From Sanguinoderma infundibulare (lineage: Eukaryota > Basidiomycota > Agaricomycetes > Polyporales > Polyporaceae): 64,000 nt of DNA. Both the position numbers and the translations under genes were made by a program. The notes beneath the pieces are model-generated. The model saw nothing but the letters and a program-made list of their open reading frames with translations. It ran no database searches and had not been told where the DNA came from. The stretch lies in assembly GCA_032821775.1 (NCBI GenBank), contig JAVLRN010000004.1, positions 1,674,001 through 1,738,000 on the forward strand, read 5' to 3'. This document shows, piece by piece, positions 46,100 through 57,549 of the stretch. Each line of letters starts with the position of its first letter. The stretch's first letter is position 1.

Positions 46100-46500
46100 A
46101 TGGCAGGTCGCCCGGTCGCTCACGAAGACGAAATTCCAGCACTCGTTGTCTCCACCGATGGCAAGTGGGCCGCCGAGTGCCTGACGATGCCGTCCATGCT
46201 ATCCTATTCTCCCCGGATGCGTCCTGGCTTTGGCCTGGTGCTGACGGTGGACGTAGCAAACCTTTTCTTGGAACATAACCGCCAGCGGGGGCCTCCTTGT
46301 TCACACAATCCTCCACAAATATAGTGACTGGGTTCCGACGCGGCTTTCGACCCGATCACTGGCAGCTACTGCATTTCACGGCCCGGGCGTGCGCATCACG
46401 GTCAGGCGAAGGAGTGGTCATCTGGGAGGTCGAGACTGGAGAGGCGCATGGTGGTGAAGTCCGGGGTCGTGTTTGTTGCTCCCTTTGCTACCCATGGTCT
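46100..46500 (+). pseudogene. Decayed WD40-repeat gene fragment
   Basis: Pieces of at least two WD40 blades are scattered over all three plus frames: EIPALVVSTDGKWAA, then DAVHAILFSPDASWLWPGADG, WNITASGGLLVHTILHKYSDW, LAATAFHGPGVRIT and finally SGEGVVIWEVETGEA. Each shows a blade core (S-P-D-x-S-W-L, V-I-W-x-V-x-T-G) but frameshifts separate them and stop codons lie between. No start exon or flanking blades are seen. Confidence 0.55.
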
Positions 46501-46739
46501 TGTGGAACGGAGCGTCGAAGGTGGACCTGTATAACTGGTTGACTCATCCTCAGCGTAGAAACTGAGAAATCCATAGGCTGACTCCATTATGATCTACATA
46601 GGTCTCACACGAGGCGGCGGAGTCGGACTCGGATGTTTGAGCTCGTTGCATTTGGTTTTGGTCTGCGTTCTCCGAATCCGGTGGCCCTTGATTTCCTTCG
46701 TATCTCGTTCATCGAAAGCAAGACTCGACTCCTTTCAGT

Positions 46740-47874
46740 ATGCCTCAAATGCAGATTGACGTCCTAGGAAGCCTTGAATTTGAAAGCATTCGCCACGTAT
46801 TTGCGTCAACTGGCGCGGTCAGGTTCGTTCTCTTCCCTTTCATGATTGATCCAAAGATCCCGCGCTGACCCCCGAGTATTCGTAGAACGCCGACAACGCG
46901 ATGCAGACTCCAAGCTCGCTCTCGTCGCAGCAGAAGGCCTCGAGCGCGAAAAGAAGTACGACAATGCTGCCACCAAGTTTGCGGAAGCGATGGCCCACCT
47001 GCTTGGCCCCGTGCTCAATATCCCAATCGATGCGTCCAACCAGGGCGGCGTGAGGTGCTCTATTTACCTCAAGTTGACTGTGGATGAATGTCTGACCGCA
47101 ATGACGTGCGCCAACGGCGTGTCACGTTGCTTGTTTGAGACGGGCAAACTGCGAGAGGTGTGTCCACTCTGCCTGCGCATTCTCTCTCAGTGCTGATGAT
47201 GAGCACGTCAGGCTTGGATTGGACCACAGAGGTCGACATATTGCACAAAAGCGCCCGCTACCAATCCATCCCTCTCTACGGCAAGTAGTGCCCCTCGTCA
47301 GTTGGTTATCGAGGTATACGGTCTAACGCAGATGATCGTCGTAGATTGGGAGCCGTATCACCCGCCACCGCCTGCACTCGAGTTCCTCCGCCAACGGCTG
47401 CTCGGGCTCCTCACCGTCTCTGACATCTTCTTGAAGGTAGGCAATACCGGCGCTGCCGTCTATGTGCGCAACCTCGGAAACGACCTGATCGGCGGCCTCC
47501 CGTCGAGCAGCGACCAGCATGTCCTGCGCCAGGAGGTCCCGCCGAAGTCTACGTGGAAGGCCGCTATGGAATGTCGCCATCCCAACCCGGCCATTCACCG
47601 CAATCACGAAATCTCGGAGCCTGGGCTGCAGGTTCGCAGCTCGTGGCACATCTACAAGAGTAAGTTCAAATTATCGTTTGGACTGCCTCCGATCTCAGCG
47701 ATCGCTCATGTAACTTGCACATTCTGGTCACAGGTAAGCTGTACGTCTGCGGCGGGCAGCGCTCCGGCACGTTCTAGGTCTACAAAGACCTCTGGTCCCT
47801 CGACCTCGTCCGCATGGACGGCTGGCGCGAGTTCCCGTCCTACTCGCGCCCCTTCCTCAACTCCTAGATGGCCA
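46740..47874 (+). pseudogene. N-terminal part of a kelch-type protein gene, with stops
   Basis: Begins MPQMQIDVLGSLEFESIRHV and, through several short introns, reads RRQRDADSKLALVAAEGLERE, KFAEAMAHLLGPVLNIPID, LDWTTEVDILHKSARYQ, LGLLTVSDIFLKVGNTGAAV and LQVRSSWHIYK. It reaches what should be the first kelch blade (KLYVCGGQRSG then YKDLWSLDLVRMDGWREFP). That blade carries an in-frame TAG after SGTF (near 47776), and a second TAG follows SYSRPFLNS at about 47866. The remaining blades and the usual C-terminus are absent. The pre-kelch region matches basidiomycete kelch proteins as I remember them. Probably a truncated pseudogene. Confidence 0.6.
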
Positions 47875-47875
47875 T

Positions 47876-48638
47876 ATGCATGGACACGCTCAAACCCAAA
47901 AAGTGCCAAAGGTGTGTCACGTCGACCCCGAACAACGCGAGTGTCGCTCTGTCATCTGCCACGATCACAGCCTACCATGCCAACATATCTTCTGCAATGA
48001 CTGTTCGAAGGAACTCCAACCCGTCGCTGGAAAAGATCGCGACATCGAGTATGTCTCTTGCCCCCACTGTCGCAGCATGTGCCAAAGGGACGAGCTGGAG
48101 ATCATCGAGTACACCGCGTCTGGACAATGGGACGCCCTGCTCGACGTTACGAAGCGGTGGGCGAGGATGGACACGCGTCGAGCGGAAAGCACCAGCGAAG
48201 AGGAGGGTGAAAAAGAGTTTATTGACGATGGTGAGAATGAGACGAGGTAGGGATTCCACCTAGACTCTGTGCCACTAGTCACTCACTCCTTCTAGCACCA
48301 CGGTCTCGGAGCCTGCACCGACCAACCCACTGGAAACATCGCCGGAACCGGATGCGAAAGTTGATCCGAGGACAGAACCTCAGACCCCTTCACGGTTTCG
48401 CAGACGGATCGTGATGGAGATTCCACGGACTTCGCCCGATCCGGAGCATCCAGAGTAAGCCTGGCTTGTGCCCTCTGACCCACACTGTCTTACACGCATG
48501 CGGAACAGCAGCCCTGGGCAGGAAGAAGCTGACGCCGAGGCCAGCGATCCTCATACACCTCCACAGCCCGGACCGTCCGCTCAGACGTACGCCCAAACTC
48601 CCACGAGAGACAAGAGGAAAAGGTTGACGATATGGTGA
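47876..48638 (+). CDS. RING-like zinc-finger protein, 5' end uncertain
   Basis: Three exons are apparent: 47876-48248 or so, then from about 48295, and a last one from about 48510 to the TGA at 48636. The first carries a Cys/His cluster VCHVDPEQRECRSVICHDH, LPCQHIFCNDCSKELQ and YVSCPHCRSMCQRDELEIIE, whose second half matches a RING finger (C-x-H-x2-F-C-x2-C...C-P-x-C). The first metal-ligand pair is poorly spaced. It is followed by WDALLDVTKRWARMD, an acidic stretch and a Pro/Ser-rich tail ending RDKRKRLTIW. E3 ligase activity is inference. The 5' end abuts the kelch relic by one base, so it may be a truncated gene starting at a fortuitous ATG. Confidence 0.5.
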
Positions 48639-48986
48639 CAGCTCGATCCAAGAAACGTCGACTTTGAGCTTAAGGATAACAGTCTGTAATCAACGATCAT
48701 GGACCGTTTCGTCCCGCATCATTGGTATATCACTGGATTTGAAAACACTGTATACACACATATGACGCTTCCGTGACGAATTGACAAGAAGGCTTTGTAT
48801 TCCAAACGCACCAGCCTATCATAATTTATATCGTCATTCAGAACAACCATCCAGGAAAACTCGATACTTGAGAACAGGGCCACATTCGAAAGATACCACA
48901 CGTTCCATCTAGCGTACATCTGTAGACCGAGGACGTGAGCAGCAATCTTCGCGGTTAGAGCAAGGTATCGCACACCTGTGCGACGA
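48639..48986. other. Convergent intergenic region
   Basis: 3' flanks of the RING-like gene (+) and the DUF6533 gene (-). An AT-rich frame at 48719-48973 (-) has no domain support. Confidence 0.4.
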
Positions 48987-50814
48987 TCAGCGCGAATTGA
49001 CCGCGTTCGAGGATGCCTGTCTATTGGCTGCCTCCGGGTCTGGACTGGGATTTGGGTCGTCCAACCCCGATTCTAAGTTCGCAGTGTCTTCCTCGGCGAT
49101 GGAGGGATCCGAGCGGCTGACGTCGAGTGCTTCATGCTCCGTGCTAGCTTCCCCTGGGGCGGGAAGCGAAGAAGTGACGGAGCCGAGAACCGCATTGAAC
49201 TGGAGGCTGCGAGTCTGGACCGTAGACGAGAGGGAGTGCTCGTTCGTGTTGCCGTTGGCGGCTTCTTGGAGGTCAAAGAAGAAACGAGAGATGAGGATGG
49301 CGGTTATTCTGTACGCAGGTACGGAGGAGGGTTAATGAGTTGGGACATCATGATGAGAAAGAGAAGAAGACGCCGCTGGGGTGGCAGACGTACGGTTCGA
49401 TAAGGTTTACGATGTTGCTCATGTTATCAGCGTTGATGCCATGGTCGACTAGAATCTTCATGGAACTTGAGCACGGGTAACAACGAAATCCGCTGACGTT
49501 TAAACGTACCGTAGACAGGGAGAACGTCAGATGGAGGAGGTTCATGATAAACAGGACGCTGGAACGAAGTCAGCCCGAGATAGAAAGGGTTCTAGGAGGA
49601 CATACATGAAGTACATGACACCTAGCAATGAAATATTGAATAACATGATTTATGCTGAATGATCACTGTTTTGCTTACCATTCCTGAAGACGACCCTTGA
49701 CAGCGATGTGCTTTGGCCCAGCAGCTTCGTCTCCCTGACATTCTTGTACGTTCCAGCCCAAGTGATGGCTACGACCAGCAGATCCGATGTGATGAGGCAA
49801 ACTCGAGAAATGATAATGACTGCATAGAATAGGAAACGCGGACTTCAGCTATCATATGGCACACGACATTGCAAAAACTGGCAATAGATGGTACGTACAA
49901 CTAAAGCAAAAATGTTCCATTATATCAGTATGTCCGCCTTTCCTTGCAATATCATACCCACTCTTGCTGTATAACATCGGAGAGCTTGTTATCTACACTA
50001 CAGCCGAAGTCGGGGTCTTCGGAGATGGCTGTATAGCCATACCTCGTCTGTAGACGCAAATGCGTTAGTCTCACCACCCCCAATAAACTCTCAATCCCTG
50101 TGAGACTTACGTAGTTTATGACCACAGGTGCGAGAGAGAGTATGAAGATGAAGGCGGCGATTGCCCATCTCTGAGCGCTGAGCGCGTAGGCTCGTAAGCC
50201 AGAGAACACTTGTTGAGACATCCGAAATCGTCAACATAGATACGGTGAAGGATAAAACATTAGCCAATGGTGCGTACCGGCCCATGGAACATATTGGAAG
50301 ATCTCCAGGATAAGTTGGCTCCATCCGAGTGCTTTACAGCTGTGTTCGAGGTCAGCCCTGAAGGTGATGTTCGGAGACGTGCCAACCCCTTACCCCTACA
50401 GTCATGCGAGTTCAGCGGGCATTAATGATGAAACATAATGGCACTCACTGCGGGAGTCGTTGGGAGAGGCCATGGGCCCTCGAGCACATTGATGACCAAG
50501 GGTACGTAACGGTTGAGAAAAAACAGGATGGTCGAGACCGTAATTTTACGCTTCCAGAAGAGTTCGACCTCTTTGTCGAAGGTGATCATGAACTCGTACA
50601 CCATAAGCGCTATCCAGCATCGACGGTGACATCAGTTCGGATCCGGCATGCTGAGTGTGAGACAGAATCTGTGGCTCACTCACCGATAGCGACTGTTTCG
50701 AACCAAGCTTGGACTTGACTAGAGGAGAAGATGAAAAGAGGCCACAGAGCTGCAGAGAACCACTCACATAGAATCAAAATCAGCGACGAGCGTGGCAGTA
50801 TCGGAATCCGACAT
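48987..50814 (-). CDS. DUF6533-type multi-pass membrane protein
   Basis: Starts MSDSDTATLVADFDSI at 50814, then after introns ALMVYEFMITFDKEVELFWK, RKITVSTILFFLNRYVPLVI, WAVFSGLRAYALSAQRWAIA, AFIFILSLAPVVINYV, YGYTAISEDPDFGCSV, AITWAGTYKNVRETKLLGQS, VLFIMNLLHLTFSLSTVRLN and ISRFFFDLQEAANGN. A Ser/Glu-rich cytosolic tail ends ANRQASSNAVNSR. The W-K-R-K...FFLNRY block and the L...T-Y-K/R...DG/NG block are hallmarks of the basidiomycete DUF6533 family, with about seven spans. At least eight introns. Function unknown for the family as far as I know. The copy seems intact, though several exon borders were inferred. Confidence 0.72.
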
Positions 50815-51829
50815 GGTTCGGAGAGAGGCAGAGGGTGGCTTGTCTGAGGAGGGCGCGGCACCCAAGTCAACTGCCACTATATATTCGCCGTCCTCATCTG
50901 GCAGAAGTCGACACGTCGGCGGCTCAGTCTACCGGATTGCCGCTTGTGCCTACGATATTTGTATCACGAAGTTCGCAGTCGTAGACTCATCTTTTCGAAG
51001 CCCAGGATTGAATGGCCCGGGCCCACGCCGGCATGCATCTCCGTCACCGTGTCTTCTATATTATACCGCATGGCGAGCGAGATGTGGACTCTAACAATTT
51101 ACACTGTGATGATACCGTGAAACATTAGCTACATGGTGAGTTTGTGCAGAAGTCCTGCTCGAGTTTTGGACTCACAATCCTGCCGGAATCGCGAACGGCG
51201 TCGTCCGGCAGTGTGAAAGTCGAGGCATGGAAAGGCTATGAAGCGGATGTATGTGCAGAGATGGACAGAGAATGCGTTAGGTCGGGGGAAAAGATGAAGA
51301 TGAATGAATGTGTTCCTATAGATGATGTCGTGTGCCGAGCGCCGTATGCCGTATGCCGTGCGCTTCCGAACAGACTTTGGCACCGCCTTGGGCGCACCGC
51401 GGCAGCAACAGCACCTCCAGCGCCAGCTTTCTTGATCAGACGATGGGCTTGAGACGCTCCTCGGCGACAGTCTGCGCGGATGGTGCACGGCCAACAGCGC
51501 CTGCCACTTTGCGAGTTGTGCTTGCTCATCGATGAATCATGCCCTGGCTGTTTCCGCGTTGAGCCTTGGGCCACGGCTTGACAAAGCGTGGCTTTGGCTC
51601 GGCCAGCTGCAGCATCATCAACCTCCGTGGCGTCGTCGCCACTGCCTCCTTGAAGAGTCTTCCCGCACGTCCGTCCGATGGTGGACACGCGAGAGCTAGG
51701 CCCGGCGGGCTTGCCAGTGGCGCCAGCCTTACGCGGAGGGACGTCGAGAGTGAAGATGTCGTCGTCCCCTGCATATTTTGACGTGACGCGCTGCTTCTTT
51801 CCAGCGAGCGAAGTGCCGTTCGAGGACCA
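50815..51829. other. Intergenic, no firmly supported gene
   Basis: DUF6533 promoter region at the left. A GC-rich minus-strand frame around 51500-51780 (DDDIFTLDVPPRKAGATGKP) has coding-like composition but no recognisable domain or start; it may be a relic. Confidence 0.3.
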
Positions 51830-51959
51830 TTATCGAGTGGTGCGGAAGGAGGAGCCACCATCGGTCGTGGTGAGGGCTGTCGATCGCGTCGCGGCGCTGT
51901 CCACACCAAGCCGACAGATATATGCTACATCGACACAAGCTCTGAATCCCTGCGTAGTC

Positions 51960-52918
51960 ACTTGAAGAACTTCCACCGGGCCCCTCGCCGGAGCGACAAT
52001 CGCGACCGGTTTACTGCTGAATTCGAGCGTGCTTCCCCCGTCGTATGCACCAGGTTCCCCCATTTCTCCCACCCACCCTTCCAGGTCGAGCAGCTTCTCC
52101 AGGTTTGTCGTCATAAGCTCGTACAGTTGCTTCTTGCTGATCCGGCCGCCGGACTCCAGCAGAGCCTAATGCCGATAGTGAGCACGAGAGGACGCACCCA
52201 ACCGACATCGAACCGCACTCCTTGGACATGAGAGGTGTCCCAGGTGCCCAGGCCGACCAGGACGCCATTCTTGAGCAGCGTGGCCAACGCCGTGTGGTTC
52301 CCCAGCGGAGGGCCGGGGAGGCTATGAGATCCGTCAGCTTCAAGAGACACATAAGCGAGGGCGAGTACGAAAGGCATACACTCTACGTTCGTCCCATGAC
52401 CACGGGAACTGTCTGGCAGGGCTCAGAATGACGCCAATTTTCGAGCGACCTGCAAAACGTTGTGAGCGCCATCCCACTCTGGTCTCGGACAATGAAGCGG
52501 GAACCAATCTCGTTCGCGAGCGAATACGCCTCCGTCACGCGCGAGAAGATCATCCGCATATACGACCCATGCTTCTCCTCGACCTCGTTCTTGATGTCCG
52601 CGTTCGATACGTCGATGACGAGCGGGATCTCGCCGTTTGCCGCCGCCTTGACCCAGTTGCCCGTCTCGGTGTGCTGCCCTCGCCGTTCAGCAGCAGACGG
52701 CGGAGGGTCGCGATCTCCGTGCTCACGCTCGCACCCGAAGACGGCGAGAAGGGCAGCGACCGGCCGATCGCAACATACAGTGCAGTGACGGACTTGATGA
52801 GGGCGGCGCGATCCAACATGCTCGAGGCTCCAGTGCGGAATGTGGCAGAGAGGTCTCCCATGAAGCTTCCCCGAGCATGCGCCGCGGGTGGAAGGAAGGA
52901 GGTCGTCGCGTACGTCAA
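51960..52918 (-). pseudogene. Amidohydrolase-family gene, 3' part
   Basis: Minus-strand exons spell the second half of a fungal amidohydrolase (imidazolonepropionase-like): TGASSMLDRAALIKSVTALY, then VSTEIATLRRLLLNGEG, ETGNWVKAAANGEIPLVIDV, GSYMRMIFSRVTEAYSLANEI, SKIGVILSPARQFPWSWDERR, LGNHTALATLLKNGVLVGLGT, SKKQLYELMTTNLEKLL and GWVGEMGEPGAYDGGSTLEF. Splice borders between the later exons look good. LLLNGEG and ETGNW lie in different frames near 52680, one base apart, with no room for an intron. The N-terminal half with the metal-binding HxH is absent, replaced by oppositely oriented kelch sequence. Likely a dead 3' remnant. Confidence 0.6.
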
Positions 52919-52989
52919 CCCAGCGCGGTGTGCAGCCCTGCCCGTCCTCGGTGAGCTTCACATCGTCCCCCAGAGAGAACAAGACACCC

Positions 52990-53320
52990 ACATAGCGTTT
53001 CTCGTACCGAATTGGAGCGCGTCGCTCACCCTCACCAGCGCACCGACGTCTCCCATCACCTCCGGCACGTCCGCCGTCGAATACTTCGACCTCAAGCGTG
53101 AGCACTGGGGTCGCATCGGCGCGCACTTCCTCAACGCGCGCGGCGGCCGCGCCGAGTGGTCGTATTCGAAGATGCTCTCTTATTACACCGCGTGCATGGT
53201 CTGAGGGTCGCTGTACGTATTCGGGGGCAAACACACATCGGGCGCAACGTCTTCGTGGTGCTCGACGTCGAGACGAAGACGTGGACGCTCCTCGGCGGCA
53301 CTTCCGGCGCAGTTTGACGT
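52990..53320 (+). pseudogene. Kelch-type protein gene fragment
   Basis: Plus-strand pieces AVEYFDLKREHWGRIGAHFL and SLYVFGGKHTSG and, one base out of frame, RNVFVVLDVETKTWTLLGGT form one to two kelch blades (V-F-G-G ... x-V-L-D-x-x-T-x-x-W). They are preceded by no start exon and stop at 53320. It could derive from the same kind of gene as the relic at 46740-47874. The frameshift between blades and the isolation make it a pseudogene fragment. Confidence 0.5.
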
Positions 53321-54081
53321 GCCTGGGCGGCAAATTGATCATGACAACGCGGTGGCGCCCGCCGCAGGCGGGCCGGACAACGGCCCATGGCGTCCCGAGG
53401 GCCCCCCAAATTTGGGGCCAAGGGGCACCGCCCGCGCACGCGGATCGCCGTCTTGGCTGCGCAGGACCAGTGCCTGCCCGACGCGCTCCCGCCCCCCGCT
53501 TGCCAGAGCTTGTCTTCCAGCAGCCTTCCACGGCGTCCGCGACACCCCGGCGCCTGCGATCAACTGTCAACAAGCCCCGTGGGCCGCGGAAACGGCATGC
53601 GATCTGGACTCGGACGCCCCTCGGATGCCACAAACATTCAGTCCCTGCCTTCAACATAACCCCAGTGTCCTCTCTACTATATGTTTGATCTCCACCATGT
53701 CGCCCAGTATTCAAAGCATTGTTGCGTAGTGACGACGGACGACTATCACACTGCTAGCATTGGAAAGCAAACGTGAACGGCCCTGCTCGCCATGAAGACG
53801 TGTCTCCGGTGGCCATTCGGCTCTAGAATGATTCTGCCCGCGGTGAGCTTGCAAGCAATGACAGTGCTAATGCACTAAAGCTTCTCGTACCATCCTAGGC
53901 CCGATCTCCACGGTCGCCGCGACGTGGCTGACCTTTGTTCGGTCCCGATGGTCAGCCCCGTACGAGTTACATAAGGACTCACCCTTGGGCGACGGAACCT
54001 CATCCCTTCCTTCCTTCGTCCCTCACGTCCTCCCCCCGGCTCTTCTTCCCCTCATCCCGCGGCCCTCATTATCATCTCGTC
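53321..54081. promoter_or_regulatory. Upstream region of R2
   Basis: From about 53750 this matches the upstream sequence of R3 (62160-62500), including gccatgaagacgtgtc and cgccgcgacgtggctgacctttg. The promoter region was therefore duplicated with the gene. The part before 53750 is GC-rich and unassigned. Confidence 0.45.
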
Positions 54082-55086
54082 ATGTACTCCACGATCAAGT
54101 CGGTTATCTCTTTCCTGGCATTCTTGCTACTGGCCTCGACCCAGTGTCTTTTCTCGACCCTTGGCCCTCTTTTCGTCCTCCTCTCCTTCATTCACAGCTT
54201 CGGGTAAGCACCTACTTTCCTTTCCTTGTTGCAGTGCGCTTAGCATCCGTGCAGATTCTTCGTTTTGGCTTGCATCACTTCTGGATTCAGGCTCCCCCAC
54301 GCCGCGTTTGCCTTGGCTTCTGCCGCCGTCCGTTCCTTTATTCCCCGCATTCCCTTCCGGACCCTCTCTTACATGTTTGCCATCCCATTCCGCGCTGCTT
54401 CCTACCTTGGCTTCCTTGTCCGTCCTCCCTTCCGGTCCTCCCGCGGCGCCATGCGCGAGCCAGAACCAGCCACCCCGGCTTCTCACCCGGCCTACAAGTC
54501 GCGTCGCTCATCATCCTATTCGACGTCGCCTCTAGTATTCAGGTTCAGGTTCAGCCATCTCTTCTCATGGTCGACTCTGTCGGATGTCTCTCTCTCCGCT
54601 GGCTTCCCGTCCACATCCCCCTCCGGCGGTGCTCGCACGCCCCTTCCTTCCCTCGACAACCGCTCCTCTGCATCATCTAGCTCTTCGTTTTCGGACGAGT
54701 TTGACGCGTCGGAGCTGCCTTCGTGGTCGACGTCCAACTCATCCCTCTCCCCCTCTCCCTCATCTTCGCCTTCCGTCCTCGCGGATGCCGCAGTTCACCC
54801 GCCCTTCATGCCCGCATCGCTGTCTGCCTGGGACCTCGCCGAAGGAACGCAGGCCACGGACAACGACGCTTCCGGCGCCCCCCGTCGTGTCTTCGGCATT
54901 CCCGTCGAGGACCTCCCCGCGTACTCGTACAGCGCCTGCTCCATCCCCTCCGACTTCTCCGCGAAGGAACAGGCCTACCTCTGCACCGCCCTCGGCATCT
55001 ACGAGGCCTCATCTGTGCCTCTTAAGGGCTACTGCACTACTCCCCTGCCCCCACGGACGCGGCGCCGCTCTCCGCGCGCGTTGTAG
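54082..55086 (+). CDS. Family R protein, copy R2 (unrecognised, long form)
   Basis: Exons 54082-54203 and 54255-55086 (51 bp intron) give about 317 residues. The hydrophobic N-terminus (MYSTIKSVISFLAFLLLASTQ, LFSTLGPLFVLLSFIHSFG, FFVLACITSGFRLPHAAFALA) matches R1 and R3. An extra 60-80 residues in the middle (FRTLSYMFAIPFRAASYLGF, REPEPATPASHPAYKSRRSS) are absent from the other copies. The C-terminal block is almost identical: HPPFMPASLSAWDLAEGTQA, VFGIPVEDLPAYSYSAC, QAYLCTALGIYEASSVPLKG and RTRRRSPRAL. Length differences among copies are multiples of three, supporting a translated product. Unlike R1 and R3, no membrane-family gene is divergent from it; copy E faces its 3' end. Confidence 0.7.
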
Positions 55087-56253
55087 TAGTGCGTCTTACC
55101 GGAGTACCAGGAACACAAGCTGGAGTTCTCCTGTGAGGAGCTCCTGCAGCACACCTTGGATGAGGGGCGGGGCGGGAAGCCCTTTTGGCTTTCACTCCTC
55201 ACGGCCCGATAGTATATTGCGTACAGAACACGAGACTTCTCGTATTTCCATGGAATCTTGGTTTCTTTCTCGGGCTGTGGCTCTTGGGTTGGCCCATTAT
55301 GACTTTTCACTTTTGCACGATCTTACTGCCGTATACCTTGCATGAAATCACATATCTCCGTTTCGCGTATTCTGTAGATCGTCTGACGAACCGACGCGAC
55401 GCGCTAACATGTGTGAACCAGTAGGAATCGATTAAGATGACGATCGGATCAACCGTCCAGAGTACACGTGCAAGGCGTGCGTACAGCGGGTACGCAAACA
55501 GTCCCGCTGCCAAAGGTTGGTATCAATCGACAAAAAAGGCAATGGAAGCGCTCAAAAACCAAACCCCGGTCACGAACTCGAGTCAATCATGTCATTTGTC
55601 CAGTTGCGAGGACCGTCGCGCTACGTGATGTATCGTACGAAGTGCATTTACAGACCTACAGACCGCGACGGTTTTCGCCGCATCAAGAACATCGAAAGCC
55701 CCATCACGATCGATCGTGTCTACAGCGGAAGGAAAACGCTCGCTGCCAGGTGAAACACTGAAACCTGAGGCTGTGAACTCTGTGGAGACGGGTGGAGCGG
55801 TATGTATTGTTCCGAATATATACTGCAGATCATTCGAAGCCTGTGACGACTCGGAAATGAAGCCTTGCGATCGGCGTATCACGAACGACGGAATACAAAG
55901 AGGGTACTGTGCACGAGCTGGCGACCAGTAGTACGGTGTCATTTGCCGCTCGCGCTCCGAATCCCAGACGTCGCATTGAACACGGGCATCCTGCGTACTC
56001 TAGTCTCCCAGCACGGCAACTCGTTCACTGGGCCTCGCGGGGCGGGTGCGAACTCGGGTCGGGGGAAGTATTAAATAGCCATATGTTAATAATGGTACAG
56101 CAGCCTGGGCGATTCACGAGAGCGCGACTTTGACGGAGACACGCTGCTCTCATGTCCTCTGGCCGGAGAGGGACATCTCCAGCGGTGGCCGGGGTAGATC
56201 GTCGGTGCCAGCCGGATCCACGGGTAATTTTGAGGTCGGACGACGTCCCGAGA
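55087..56253. other. Convergent region between R2 and membrane copy E
   Basis: Positions 55087-55410 match the 3' flanks of R1 and R3. Around 55660-55840 a minus-strand stretch (FPSAVDTIDRDGAFDVLDAAK) weakly resembles one at 58805-58930 (YPAIVDTIEMGVSMFCNTLN), so both may be relics of one gene. Nothing else is supported. Confidence 0.35.
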
Positions 56254-57549
56254 TCAAGAGACGCCGCTGGTGATCCAGTACATGACGCCAGCGTTGACGA
56301 TCACCTGTAGGAAATGTTTCAGAAGAGCGGCGTTGTGGAAACGGCAAACTTACGTCGCAGCCGCAGGCAGCGAGGCAGAGCCACCCCCGCTCTCTGCGAT
56401 GCACTAAGGCCAGGTAGATGACGTTGAAGGACGAGCCGAACAGGGCGATAGCAGAAGCCCTGTGAACGCGGTCGCGAGGCGTCAAATGCTGAATCGACTA
56501 CCCGGACGTGAGGATGCTCACCATAGACTCCGCTTCGCTAGTATTCTTAAGCTCGGAGTCAGCGTACACGCAAACAGGGGCCACACAAAGAGCGCGGTGA
56601 GAAAAATGTTGACAAAGCTGTATGGGGAAAATATCAGGAACCGTTACCCGGGCGGAGAGGAACAGAGAGAGCACGAACGAATCGTATGACAGAAGGAGGA
56701 ACGAAGAAACAAGACCCTGGCCGATGATACACAATCCCTCATCCGAAATATACGCGACCCTGTCTGTGCATGTGCGGAAGGACGGGATGAGCATATAAAT
56801 CAAGGATAGCTGTGGTCGTATGTACGCACAGAGAAGGATCGTGACCCATACGCCAGCGTAGCCGACGAAGAAGCCCATGGACAGGAGATAGGGTTTGCAC
56901 CGTAACCGTCCCTCTGTGAGTTCGACGGAGTTGAAGACAATGTATACCCGCTCCGCTGATATTCGACGTGAGTACGGGATGCCGCAGCATGCGCGGTAGG
57001 GTTGGACGCACCAAGGAAACAGTAAATAGTGAACTTGGTAAGTCCATAGAAGAATAGACAAGCCCAGAACCCAGCTGCGCATACTGCTAGGCTGTGCTCC
57101 ATTCCGATGCTGTCTACCACGATGGTAACTGTCGCGGCGAGAGAGAACAAAAGAGGGTCGGGTTTCGGTCGCGGAATGAAAGACGAGTGAATGAGGATAC
57201 GTACTTGTGAAGAGGAAGCTCCATCTGACACCAGGGTGAGGTTGAGAACACACGACTTGAATGCGAGAGGGAAAAGGAGACTCACGCCGCTACAAGGTTA
57301 ATGGCGACCAGAATACGGGCCAAGGAAACGCGTTCAAGCATCCATCCAAACTTCCGGGACATCATCCCGGAAATCAGTCCGATACCTTTGTCGACGTTCT
57401 GTCTGCATTCTGCAAGCAATCAGAGAGGAGAGATACTCACCAATGAAGTGGATCACAATACTTGTAATCTCGACGCCGATGTTGGGCCAGCGCCCCGAGG
57501 ACTGGATTTCTCGGGGGTGGAGTGCATGCCTAGACACGTATGCCGCCAT
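56254..57549 (-). CDS. Multi-pass membrane protein, family copy E (short tail)
   Basis: Starts MAAYVSRHALHPREIQSSG at 57549. Exons give NVDKGIGLISGMMSRK, LARILVAINLVA, SIGMEHSLAVCAAGFWACLF, FYGLTKFTIYCFLG, LRCKPYLLSMGFFVGYAGVW, VAYISDEGLCIIGQGLVSSF, LCVAPVCVYADSEL in a shifted reading of the FVNVLLT exon, ASAIALFGSSFNVIYLALVH, GWLCLAACGCDV and NAGVMYWITSGVS. It then meets TGA where B and D continue into a long tail. The first intron joins in frame using a ttgcag acceptor. Overall a plausible intact seven-span protein without the tail; the exon around 56590 deserves checking. Confidence 0.55.

Noticed and set aside
52383..53714. 443-codon open frame on the minus strand
   Set aside because: Only its last quarter has amidohydrolase codons; the rest is antisense to kelch-type and GC-rich sequence, and the family start is missing.
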